Of a DNA stretch of 64,000 nt, positions 1 through 8,378 are shown piece by piece. Location: the NCBI RefSeq assembly GCF_030445035.2, contig NC_080677.1, positions 930,001 to 994,000 on the forward strand. Reading direction: 5' to 3'. The first letter of the stretch is position 1; each line of letters starts with the position of its first letter. The DNA is from Dasypus novemcinctus (taxonomy: Eukaryota; Chordata; Mammalia; Cingulata; Dasypodidae). The notes beneath the pieces are model-generated. The model was not told the DNA's origin, searched no databases, and saw only the letters and a program-made list of their open reading frames with translations. The translations under genes and the position numbers were made by a program.

Positions 1-356
1 TCACACCCATCCTTCTCCTCTTGCCCCACATTTTTGGCAAGCTGATAAGAAAGGCCTTCCTTGGTGCTGGCAGGAAGTTCAAAGCACACGAGGCCTGGAC
101 TATGCATGGGAAACCTCACCCTTGTCCCATCCCCTAAGCACAATAAAATCCCAAGCCATCTGCTCTTCCTTGCTCTTTCAGCCATTTTCATACCAGCCTG
201 GGAGCCTTCCCTGCTTTCCCCAGAAAGCTTCACTATGTGAGTTATAAACAAGTTCATCCCTTTTGGTTGCATGTGTGGCATCATCAGTTTAGACATTCAA
301 CCCACTTTTGAGGGGCATAGGAGTGAGGGTGATCCTGTCCTAACATGAGAAAACCA
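1..356 (+). repeat. Unassigned; possible 3' part of an old LTR
   Basis: An AATAAA word lies at 142-147, followed by a pyrimidine-rich stretch and an end at about 345 (CCTAACA). This arrangement resembles the R-U5 portion of a gammaretroviral LTR, but the 5' part would lie outside the window and I see no primer binding site behind it. It could be plain intergenic sequence. No gene is visible. Confidence 0.25.
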
Positions 357-357
357 G

Positions 358-1180
358 AAGCTCAGCTTCAAGCTTCAGATCATACCTAAAGTCACAGTGC
401 TGGAGTCTAAGATCCAGGACTAGTTTCAAGTTCAAAATCTGGGACAAGTCCAGGTCCAAAGTCCACTTGCCATTTTAGTTCCAGATTCAGATCTGGGGGT
501 ACAAGATTGTGGTTCACTTCTGAGATTTGACGGTCAGGCCCAAAGCTCAATTATAAGGTACAGGTCTGGGTAGTGGCTTAGGTCCAAGACCCAAGTCAAA
601 GACTTATGTTCAAGTTCAATTTATAGCTCAGAGCAAGGTTTAAGATTTAGGTTCAAGATCTAGGTTCAGATCCAATTTCCAGGTCTAATTTCAGGTCCAA
701 AGTTTAGTCCCAAGATCCAGGCTCAGATCTAATTTGCAGGTCTAAGACCAGGTCCAGGGACTATGTCCAGGTCTAAGATCTAGGTTCAGATCCAATTCCC
801 ATGTCTAAGATCATGTCCAAGGAATAAGTCCAGATCTAAGATCCAGGTTCAGGTGCCAGGCCTGGATCTAGGTCAAAAGTCCAGGTTTGAGGTTTGCATT
901 TTGAAAGTTCTGGTAAAATTTCCAATTTAATCTTCCAAGGTCCAGGTCCAGTAACTAATTGAAGTTCTAGGTCAGAGGTCCAGTTCCAATGTCCATGAAA
1001 AAAACTGGTCCAGGTGCAGGTCTAAGGTCAAGGCTGACATCCAGGTCTGAGGTAAGAGGGTTTGTTCCAATATTCAGCATCAAAGACTAGGACTAAATTC
1101 TAGATTTCAAAATCCTGGTCCAAGGTCCATGTCCAAAGTACAGTTCCAAGATGAAGTTCAATATCTAAGGTTAGGTCCAA
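358..1180. repeat. Degenerate minisatellite, about 60-bp period
   Basis: The stretch is built from variants of CCAGGTCTAAGATC and AGGTTCAGATCCAATT. The word TAGGTTCAGATCCAATT recurs at 661 and 781, exactly 120 bp apart, with a diverged copy at about 720, so the long period is near 60 bp with shorter sub-repeats inside. Copies diverge strongly toward both ends. There is no open reading frame of note. It ends shortly before the outer provirus. Confidence 0.75.
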
Positions 1181-1189
1181 TGAATTGGA

Positions 1190-1341
1190 CAAATTTAATT
1201 ACAAGGATCTGCTCCAACATCCATATCTGCTCACTACCTATGTAATCACTATATACATCCTTCCCAAACATGCTCATTCCCTACCTATTCAGAACCTACA
1301 ACCTGTCTCACACCCACTCACAAACAACACCAGGAGTCATG
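1190..1341. repeat. CACTACC-type low-complexity tract, left part
   Basis: Pyrimidine-rich sequence with repeated CTCACTACCTA and CCTACC words. The same texture resumes directly after the outer provirus at 13888, so this was one tract before the retroviral integration split it. Confidence 0.55.
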
Positions 1342-1347
1342 CAAACT
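1342..1347. repeat. Target site duplication CAAACT, left copy
   Basis: CAAACT directly precedes the TGTGGG start of the outer 5' LTR. The identical hexamer follows the 3' LTR at 13888-13893. A 6-bp duplication is usual for betaretroviral integrases. Confidence 0.93.
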
Positions 1348-1781
1348 TGTGGGAAACAAAGGCATGTTGTTTCCATGGAAGCAAGTTATTTTATGACCAC
1401 TGGGTCATGCTGTCCCTGGAGATGTACGTGCAGGTGGCTAATCTCTCTGGGAAACATAACTTTCCAGCAGAACCCAGACTTGATATCTCAAGTAACCTGG
1501 GCAACAAGATTTATGAGTATACTTGTTTCAATAACATAATAGAACATCTTAGGCTTTAGTTACTCTCTTATCCACTGTGCACTGTGTTTTCATTAACAAA
1601 GTTATGGGAATAGTTAGCTAGAATAGTTGCTAGTTCTCATGGTTGCTTGGGGTATATAAAGAAGCCCCTGATGTTAATAAACTTGTCTGATGAGCTTGAG
1701 AAATCAATGCTCTCAGAACCCCTGATCCCAATCTCTCTTTGTCTTGCATTCCCAATACCCTTCGGGTCCATCACTCTGACA
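1348..1781 (+). repeat. Outer provirus 5' LTR, 434 bp
   Basis: It begins TGTGGGAAAC and ends CTGACA, the TG...CA ends expected of an LTR. A TATA box (TATATAAA, 1653-1660) is followed only 16 bp later by AATAAA (1676-1681). The polyadenylation signal therefore sits at or just upstream of the expected transcription start and the R region must be short. The partner LTR is at 13454-13887. The identity of the pair, the flanking duplication and the adjoining primer binding site fix both ends. Confidence 0.95.
1653..1681 (+). promoter_or_regulatory. TATA box and polyA signal of outer LTR
   Basis: TATATAAA at 1653-1660 and AATAAA at 1676-1681. The same pair occurs in the 3' LTR, where AATAAA would act as the proviral polyadenylation signal. 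Confidence 0.75.
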
Positions 1782-1783
1782 TT

Positions 1784-1801
1784 TGGCGCCCACTGTGGGG
1801 C
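1784..1801 (+). other. Primer binding site, tRNA-Lys1,2 type
   Basis: TGGCGCCCACTGTGGGGC lies 2 bp after the LTR end. It matches the primer binding site used by betaretroviruses that prime with tRNA-Lys1,2 at 16 of 18 positions. This supports class II assignment independently of the coding remnants. Confidence 0.85.
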
Positions 1802-1914
1802 CCGAAGTAGTGACTGCAGCAGAGATTCTTCCACAACAGTATCGGGAGCGGAACTGAAAACCTTCCAGAAAGGTTGAGGCATCCATCAAAAGGTGACTCG
1901 AGTCTGACCACTCA

Positions 1915-1923
1915 GTGGTAAGA
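1915..1923 (+). promoter_or_regulatory. Candidate major splice donor of outer provirus
   Basis: GTGGTAAGA in the leader, between primer binding site and gag start, fits a 5' splice site with GT at 1918. Simple retroviruses splice env mRNA from a donor in this position. It is a motif-level call only. Confidence 0.45.
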
Positions 1924-1959
1924 ATTTTAATTAATCCTTTTTTCCGCTAGCATCAGGGT

Positions 1960-2379
1960 ATGGGTAATCAACCAGGATGGATGGAAGAATATTCACAGGT
2001 ACTAAAATCTCTTTTAAATACTGTCGGAGTTTCAGTAAAAAAGGCTGATTTACTTGAGCTTTTTGCCTTAGTTCAGAAACATTGTTACTGGTTTCAGCCT
2101 CAGGGGCATAATGTTTTAAATTTGAAACAGTGGAAATGTGTAATGAAAGCTTTAGGAAGAGTATATCAAAGAGGGGAATCCATTCCTTTATCTGTGTGGG
2201 CTTTGTGCCAGCAAATTGCTGCCACCTTAGATCCTTTACAGTCTGAAGAAGGAGAGAAAGATGAAATTACTATATTTTCTAAGCCCATAAGTAAATTTAA
2301 AATGAAAGGAAGTAAATTGGAACAAAAACAGGAGGTTGAGGTGAATGGGAAACCATCATGTTTTTTCCCCTCATCCTGA
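1960..2379 (+). pseudogene. gag: gag, matrix (p10-like) region, truncated
   Basis: A 139-codon open frame starts at the first ATG after the leader. It begins MGNQPG, a myristoylation-type N-terminus (Gly2) expected for a membrane-targeted retroviral matrix protein. The body has the betaretroviral matrix pattern: a helical N-terminus, then KKADLLELFALVQKHCYWF and a LKQWKCVMKALGRVY helix (about residues 27-72). This is the p10-type matrix fold of class II viruses. The frame ends at a TGA at 2377, where an intact gag would continue for several hundred codons. A further gag-like stretch follows at 2468. The matrix is unlike that of the inner provirus. Confidence 0.85.
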
Positions 2380-2467
2380 TATTAACCCTTTCATCAATAA
2401 AAGCTCAGTGAAGTGTCTTATTGAAATATCTTCTGTGTAGCCAGTACAACTCTCTGCACCTACTGAA

Positions 2468-2794
2468 TTGCCTTCTGTTACTAAGCCTAAATTAGCAATG
2501 TTTTCAGATGTTGCCGATAATTTGCTTTATGTTAAACAATTATTATCTGCTTTCCCCGTAACATTACATGCAATACCACCAGATACAAAGAATCTACAAG
2601 GGGGTGTCAAGTTTCATCCTGAGCCAAAAACTTTTAAACTATTGAAAGATTCAAAATGGGCAAAGATACTAAATAATGTCCTTGTTAGTGAAATCAGGCT
2701 TGTAAGAAAACTCTCTGTTAAAGTGTTAACTAAGATAAGGAAACTGTTCTGGCAGCAACTCAGCAAACCCCCTGCTCTCTACATGACAATGTAG
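2468..2794 (+). pseudogene. Outer gag remnant after matrix
   Basis: An open frame of 108 codons without a proper ATG start in gag context, rich in Lys and Pro. It probably combines diverged gag sequence between matrix and capsid with sequence at the edge of the noncoding module. No capsid major homology region, zinc knuckles or protease motif can be seen, so most of gag and all of pro are deleted. Family assignment rests mainly on position. Confidence 0.5.
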
Positions 2795-4955
2795 CTGTGG
2801 GCTAGTGGGGGTTAATAGAGTTAAGCCACTGGAAAGAGAGAAAAACATGGCAACATTGGTGTTCTGTTTTATTTCCATGCTAATTCTAATTGGCCATATT
2901 TAACCAAGATATTAAAATTAGTACAAAAATTTTATCAAGGTTTAAAAAGGAATTTTCATTTTAAATCAATAGTTTACTCCTGAACTTCAAGTCTCAGTAT
3001 AGTCTTACAGAGTAATAATCCAAAAATGTGTGTTAATGGTCTGTCTCAAGTTATCTTAACTGATTGCTGATAACTAATAAAAATGTTTCCAAGCACAAGC
3101 TTGCATGTTACAGGCAACATGGATTCCAGAAGAAATCTTAATAAGAACTTAAAAACAGCTATACCAAGAAAGTAAGAATTATGAGTTAATTGCAAACTGT
3201 ATGTTTCTGTTAATGTGTTGTAATTGTTTTGTGTCTGTCTGTTCATTCAATGTCAGTGTGTATTTTGATACCTCTGGATGGTAATATAAATTAATAAAAA
3301 TTAAAAAAAAAAGAGCTCTATTCAAATGGCCAAAAATTAAATAAGCGCTTATATTAATACTTAAGTTTAAATGTTAATAAGATCTCTACAATGATAAAAA
3401 TTGTAAGTCTTGATTAACAAAATTACTATAAGTCTTTTTATAAAAAGTTGTTCTTGCCTAGATTGAAATGAATAACTTATTTTTCTTCACAGGATAATAT
3501 GAAGGATGCAAAACTTAAATGAATATTAAAAAGGTTAAAAGTTTGTGAGAACGCTAACTGAAATTTAATACATTTTTGCAAAAAGGTGTGTTTTGTCCTA
3601 AAGTAGGATGGCTAATTTTCATAAACTCTTGGAACTTAAATGCATGTGGCAAGTTATAGAAAGTATTGTAGTAACTTTAAGTAAAGAAATGTGTTCTGTA
3701 AAAGTAAAATTTGTCTTAATATAAATATAGTCTATATGGTTATAAATAATTATAAAAAGTTTTATGAAGCATTGTTTAAATTAAAGTGTTTAAGTGGCTA
3801 ATTCCAAAAAGTCATTATTAAATAAACCTGAATTAATAATAATGATAATAATCATTAAAAGGTAATTTTATAACAGGAAAGCTTGGCTGCAGCCAGCCTC
3901 CCTTGACAACTTGCTTTTAGGAAACTGTTTCTGATATTGCATGCTACTAAGTATTTAAAGTAAAGTTCATTATTTTAACAAGCTTGTTTAGTGTTAATGG
4001 TATTATAAGAAGTTTGCTTGATAACTTCATATGTAGGCTATATGGAATGTGTTTTTATTATTAAGGAAACAGGAAATGATTTTGTCCTAAGATAAAATAA
4101 TTGGTTATTAAGAAAGAGTAAAATATGGAACAAAACCTGAGTGAATACTAAAAGTGCAGAAGTTTCATGGAAAAGGAATTTTTATGGTTAAAGTTAAATA
4201 AGATTTGATGGGTCTATCTATAAAATTTTAAAAGCTTTAATATCAAGTAGTATACTAACACAAAGTTAAAAATTTTGTTCTTTCTCAAGGTCTTTCAAAT
4301 CAATCTGTTTTGGTAAAAGATTTTATCCTCAATAATCAGTATACAAAGAAAGTCTGTTTTATCAAAATAGCTTCTTGTGCTCATCATTTCCTCGGTGTTC
4401 CAAGAAAGGAAAGTTTTATCTCTTTTAAAGGAGCATAATGTTCAAAATTGCTTTCTCAAAATCAAATCCTGAAAAGTAGCCTTTTATTTCAAACTAATTA
4501 TAAGAGATTTGTTCTTTTACCTTGAAAGAAAAAATAAAGTAATAGTTAAGTTCATTTAATATGTTATAAGTCGAATAGAAGGGGTTTAAAAGTGTTATAA
4601 AATGAACAAGTTTTTTCTTTCCTTTAACCCTGTTAATTAAAGTTGTATGATAATAAAAAGAAAAGTACAATGTGGTTAATTATGGTTTTAATTATTATAA
4701 AAGAGTGTGTGTCACAGAAACGACCTCTTATCATAGATTCAAGTAACAACACTGTAGTATGCAGCAATACCAAACACTGCTAGTTTGTTGCAAAAAGTTA
4801 ATGTCCAGCTGTGTTGCTATCACTTTGTTTTAAAACTTGCTAAGACTTTCTTTAGTGTCTTCTTAGACAAATCAAGCCAGCTGCATTCCTCTATCTGTAA
4901 AAAACCCAACAGTAAACTTTTGCAATGCTTTTCAGGGCTATGTGCATAGCTCAAC
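2768..4955 (+). other. AT-rich noncoding module in outer provirus
   Basis: About 2.2 kb of very AT-rich sequence without a sizeable open frame occupies the place of protease and reverse transcriptase. It aligns along its length with 8353-10680 of the inner provirus. Shared landmarks include GGCAACAT after a CACTGGAAAGAGA word, ATTTCCATGCTAATTCT, TCCAAAAATGTGTGTTAATG, CCAAGCACAAGCTTGC and GGATGGCTAATTTTCATAA. By eye the copies are roughly 85-90% identical with several small indels. It resembles the noncoding bodies of mouse ETn or VL30 in organisation, not in sequence. Confidence 0.85.
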
Positions 4956-4966
4956 CATCTTGTACA

Positions 4967-5476
4967 GTATTTACTGATAGTAATAGTAATAAAAAAGCAG
5001 CATACGTTACTTCTCAAAAAGAACAGGTTTGACAAACTCCTTATTCATCTGCTCAATGCACAGAGCTTTCAGCCATCATTAAGGTTTTACAGACATTTCA
5101 AGAGCCCTTGAATATTGTCTCTGATTCTGAATATGTGTGTTTAACTGTAGCTCATATTGAAACAGCTCATATTTTTATTATTAATGAATTATCTCAACTT
5201 TTTGCCGGCTTTCAAGCTCTCATTCAGCTAAGAAGTCAGCCCATATATATTACTCATAGCCGGTCTCATTCTTCCCTTCCTGGTCCTTTGGCTACACAAA
5301 ATGCAAGAGCTGATTTATTAGTAGGATGTTTGCAGGATGCCAATAAGTATCATGCATTAACTCATATTAACACTAAAGGACTTAGACATAAATTTCCTCA
5401 ATTAACAAAACATCAAGCTCAAGAAATAATTCGTACCTGTCCCACCTGTGGACCATTAACTACAGTGCCTTTTTAG
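4967..5476 (+). pseudogene. pol: pol: RNase H C-terminal part and integrase zinc domain
   Basis: One frame reads VFTDSNSNKKAAYVT (first RNase H Asp codon at 4976), then an in-frame TGA at 5030, then LNIVSDSEYV and the end of RNase H with ITHSRSHSSLPGPLA. It continues into an integrase N-terminal zinc domain: H-x3-H in HALTH and C-x2-C in CPTC, the HHCC pattern. A TAG at 5474 ends the open part. The order and spacing fit betaretroviral pol. Reverse transcriptase upstream has been replaced by the noncoding module. Confidence 0.85.
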
Positions 5477-6189
5477 GCTGGGACTAATCCCAGAGGCCTG
5501 GCTCCTAATCAACTGTGGCAGATGGATGTTACTCACATACCATCATTTGGTAAACTACAATATGTCCATGTTTGCGTTATAATACTTGCTCTCATTTTTT
5601 GTGGGCTACTGCACAAAGTGGTGAACGTTTTCATTATGTTCACTCCCATTTATGGTCTGCTTTTGCTGTAATGGGATGCCCTTTGAAAATTAAAACTGAT
5701 AATGGCCCTTCTTATACTAGTAAGTCTTTTACTTCTTTTTGTTCTACATATGCTATAAAACATGTTTCTGGTATTCCTTATAATCCTACAGGTCAAGCCA
5801 TAGTTGAACACAGTCATCGTACCCTAAAAACTATGCTTTTAAAACAAAAAGGGGGAGATGATGGTATTATAACACCAAAAGATGAATTAGCAAAAGCTTT
5901 ATTTACTTTATATTTTCTTAATGTTTATAATTCATTGACACCTGTGAAATGTCACTTTGGAAAATGTCAGACATCTACAGTGGATGCAGGAAATGAAGAT
6001 CAACCAATATTCTGGAAAGATATTTTAAGCAATGAATGGAAAAAAGGCAGGATTAAAGTAAGGGGGCGAGGCTATGCTCTTATCATTTCAGAAAATGGAG
6101 AACAAACTTGGCTACCTGCGAAGAGTATTAAACCCTGGAATGAAGAGATGGGGTCTCCTGCAACTTCTGATGATGGTGATCGTAAGTAA
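5477..6189 (+). pseudogene. pol: pol: integrase catalytic core and C-terminal domain
   Basis: The first catalytic Asp is in WQMDVTH (codon 5525-5527). After a frameshift near 5600 the core continues with the second Asp in KTDNGPSYTS (5698-5700) and the Glu in GQAIVEHSHRT (5806-5808). That is a D-D(35)-E arrangement with all three residues kept. A C-terminal segment with WKDILSNEWKKGRIKVRGRGYA and ending in LPAKSIKPW follows. The 3' end overlaps the env start in another frame, as in betaretroviruses. Because of the frameshift and upstream stop it cannot give a full integrase. Confidence 0.88.
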
Positions 6190-6685
6190 TGAAGAAGCTG
6201 CCAGTAATTACACTTATTGGGCCTATATACCTAACCACCATTACTTAGAGTGTTAACCTGAAAAGATCCATTCTTTCATATATATCTGAATAAGACCCAT
6301 ATATTCCCTGGACCAAATGATGATCGATTGTCAATTAAACCCTATGAGGAAGGACAAAGAATCTATAATCTCATATTACCATTTGATTATCTACCCTTAT
6401 GCATTGGTAACCATCCTTCTTGTATGTATGTTAAAAATCGGGCCATAACTATCTTCAAAAATAATAATACTCAGTTTATTGTGACTTTATTTCCCTCTTA
6501 CAATTTAATCATGACTAAAAATCCTACTTATGATTGTCCACAAAAAGACAGTAGGGATAAAGAAGGATGGCAAGGGTGCCATATAGGAAGAGGATCTGTC
6601 GTTTTTAATGATTCCTATGGAATAGTGTGGGAGAGTGCCCCAATGGGGAGTCCCTCTCCATATAATGACAGATTTATTTGGTATG
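6143..6685 (+). pseudogene. env: env surface subunit, 5' part, interrupted by inner provirus
   Basis: An ATG at 6143, inside the integrase 3' end, opens a frame with a hydrophobic signal-like core (LLQLLMMVIV) and then NYTYWAYIPN. It stops at 6254. A second open segment (6328-6685) has surface-subunit character: NHPSC, CHIGRGSV, several N-x-T/S sites and the tail NDRFIWY. The N-terminal surface domain looks shortened. The inner provirus enters after codon TAT at 6682, and the same frame resumes at 12181. The env type is the class II (HERV-K/MMTV-like) sort, unlike the TM remnant of the inner provirus. Confidence 0.75.
6680..6685. repeat. Target site duplication GGTATG, left copy
   Basis: GGTATG immediately before the inner 5' LTR; the same hexamer follows the inner 3' LTR at 12181-12186. 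The outer env reading frame is in register across one copy of it. Confidence 0.95.
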
Positions 6686-7145
6686 TGTAGGGAGCCACCC
6701 TCTGTGAGACCTATTTACAGCCTCCCACAACATGGCGGATCTCACAACATGGCGGAGTTCACAAATCTGCCCTGTCATTTCCTTATTCTTCTTCCTCCCT
6801 GCTTCGTTCTCCCCTTCCCGCTACAACTCAGGTGATCACAGCAATACGCATGCGTGAGGCATGAAACTCCGCAGGTTTGGCGCGAACACTCGGCCAATCC
6901 CTTCCTTGGATGCCTGTCACCTGTGAGACTAGCCTATCACCTGTGGACACGTTCCCTTCCCTCAGTATATATTCCCATGTTTTACCCCCAATAAACGAGG
7001 CTTGATCAGAATCCTGTCTTGCCTCCATTCTTCGTGTCTCTTGTCCCCGTTTCTGTGTCGTCTGCTTTGTTTCTAGATTCGCCGAACTTGGTGGGACAGG
7101 AGATGTCCTGTCGTATTGGCCTGGCCCGCGGGCGGGTCTGGGTCA
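6686..7145 (+). repeat. Inner provirus 5' LTR, 460 bp
   Basis: Begins TGTAGGGAGCC and ends GGGTCA, matched by 11721-12180. U3 carries two copies of ACAACATGGCGGA 17 bp apart (CATGGCGG at 6731 and 6748), which look like YY1-type sites. TATATATT (6966-6973) and AATAAA (6990-6995) are again only about 16 bp apart. No similarity to the outer LTR was evident by eye. Confidence 0.96.
6966..6995 (+). promoter_or_regulatory. TATA box and polyA signal of inner LTR
   Basis: TATATATT at 6966-6973 and AATAAA at 6990-6995, conserved in the 3' LTR copy. Confidence 0.7.
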
Positions 7146-7148
7146 TAG

Positions 7149-7166
7149 TGGCGACCAATGGAGGGG
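7149..7166 (+). other. Primer binding site of inner provirus, mutated Lys type
   Basis: TGGCGACCAATGGAGGGG starts 3 bp after the LTR end. Allowing one inserted base it resembles the tRNA-Lys1,2 site of betaretroviruses, with substitutions. Position is secure; primer identity is an inference. Confidence 0.65.
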
Positions 7167-7228
7167 CGAATCGAATCAAGCAATAAAATAGAAAATGCTG
7201 ATTGATGGGCCCTAAAGAAAATATTTGA

Positions 7229-7355
7229 AGAGACACCGCCAGGAGCCTGTGGTCAGGATCTCGGAGAACAAAGAGACACCGCCAGGAGCCTGCGGTCAGG
7301 ATCTCGGAGTACAAAGAGACACTGCACAGTAGCCTGCTGCGCGGTCAGGATCTCG
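7229..7355 (+). repeat. Three 43-bp tandem repeats in the leader
   Basis: Units starting AGAGACACCGCCAGGAGCC occur at 7229 and 7272, with a diverged third at 7315. Each ends in GGTCAGGATCTCGG. The last unit runs straight into the splice donor. A fourth, rearranged copy of the same words (GGTCAGGATCTCAGAG, then GGAGACACCGTG) is found inside gag at about 7640-7673. Confidence 0.85.
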
Positions 7356-7361
7356 GTAAGT
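7352..7361 (+). promoter_or_regulatory. Candidate major splice donor of inner provirus
   Basis: CTCGGTAAGT, a near-perfect 5' splice site with GT at 7356, lies 19 bp before the gag ATG at 7375. This is where betaretroviruses keep the donor used for env mRNA. Confidence 0.65.
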
Positions 7362-7374
7362 GATCGGCGAAAGT

Positions 7375-7461
7375 ATGGGACAAGCAATGAGTGAGCATAA
7401 AGTGTTTGTAGAAGGTCTACGTGAGGCTTTAAAGGCACGAGGAGTAAGGGTTAAAAGTTAA
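7375..7461 (+). pseudogene. gag: gag start, matrix N-terminus with early stop
   Basis: ATG at 7375 opens MGQAMSEHKVFVEGLREALK and ends at a TAA after 28 codons. Gly2 is a myristoylation position, and the helix that follows resembles the matrix start of type-D (Mason-Pfizer-like) betaretroviruses. It differs clearly from the matrix of the outer provirus. The next 200 bp contain several stops and the displaced leader repeat, so the rest of matrix is lost or scrambled. Confidence 0.8.
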
Positions 7462-7681
7462 ACAGCTCCTAGAATTCTTCGATTTCCACAGGAAGGGAGC
7501 ATAGATGCAATGATATAGTTTGTGTCCGCCATAGAGATGCAGTCGTGGCAAATGTAATTACAAAAAGGGTGAAGAGATTCTGTCACAGGGCTGGATTCCC
7601 CCCGGATCCATGTCCTTCTACCACCCTTAGCAATCACACGGTCAGGATCTCAGAGTTAAGGAGACACCGTGTAGAATCCCG

Positions 7682-8041
7682 CCTCCTATAGATTCAGATT
7701 CAGTTTCTATTAAGATAGAAAGTGAGGAAGATATACCCCTATCTCAAAATAATGAGGCCAAACCCAAAATAGGTAGGAAAAATAAAAATAGGCGCAAAAA
7801 GAAAGCTGGCGCAAGCGCAAGTTCTGAAACTTCTGATTCTGACTCCGAGTCAGAGTCAGTGAAATTCACTGCCATTGACTACCCGCCACCATATGCTCCT
7901 GAACAGGGACTTGAACCCTGGACCCTCAGATTCAAACTGCAGCCCTTAGGGCCTGCAAAAGGTTGCCCACAAAAGAACGCCCTGCCTCCTCCCTCACTAC
8001 TATTAAGCAGTGGCCAGAGAAACCCTTTTCAGATTTTGTAG
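7682..8041 (+). pseudogene. gag: gag, region before capsid with PPPY late domain
   Basis: An open frame runs from 7682 through an acidic stretch (ESEEDIP), a very basic cluster (GRKNKNRRKKK) and a Ser/Asp/Glu-rich run (SETSDSDSESES). It then reaches DYPPPYAP, a PPPY late-assembly motif that recruits NEDD4-type ligases in retroviral budding. Directly after PPPY the sequence becomes an antisense tRNA-Lys3 fragment (7901-7932) that stays in frame. The frame stops at 8039, where the capsid major homology region lies in the next frame. Confidence 0.78.
7901..7932 (-). tRNA. tRNA-Lys3 3'-half fragment captured in gag
   Basis: The minus strand of these 32 bases matches the tRNA-Lys(UUU) 3' half exactly: from A37/A38 at the anticodon loop through the variable loop and the whole T arm into the acceptor stem. 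The plus strand therefore reads like a Lys3 primer binding site extended further into the tRNA. Bases 5' of 7901 match the acceptor end only partly. It is a fragment without the anticodon or D arm and not a tRNA gene. The match is to the well-known tRNA-Lys3 sequence as I recall it. Confidence 0.8.
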
Positions 8042-8378
8042 GCAGATTGTGAGCGGCTGCAGAAAGACTGTTTGGCAATATGTAAAGCAAATTGCCTTTG
8101 TAAATGCAAATGCGGCTTATCAGGCCGCAGTTAGACCTTATAGAAAGAAGGAGAACTTGTCTGGTTACATCAGGCTTTGTTCTGAAATTAGCCCCGCCTA
8201 TCAACAAGGCTTGGCAAAAGCTTTTACAGCCGCAGTAAAAAGGTTGCTGTCAGTCCAAAACCAACATGCAGGGTCACCCTCTCTCTCACCATCAGGGAAA
8301 CAGGAGGCAGGGCCAGCCACAGGCCCCAAAATCCTTTCACAATTCTTCCAGCTCCCTACTGTCTACAGGACAATGTAG
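8000..8378 (+). pseudogene. gag: gag capsid C-terminal domain remnant
   Basis: [13 protein letters not shown], translated from 8011 in one frame, fits the capsid major homology region. After a frameshift near 8075 the capsid C-terminal helices follow as [18 protein letters not shown], then [10 protein letters not shown] and [13 protein letters not shown], a clear betaretroviral capsid pattern. The tail (GQPQAP in another frame near 8294) looks like the extreme gag C-terminus. No CCHC zinc knuckle is present, so nucleocapsid is deleted. The AT-rich module starts at about 8353. Confidence 0.82.

Noticed and set aside
358-1180. CRISPR-like or regulatory array
   Set aside because: The repeats are degenerate and contiguous with no unique spacers; a minisatellite in a mammalian genome explains them.
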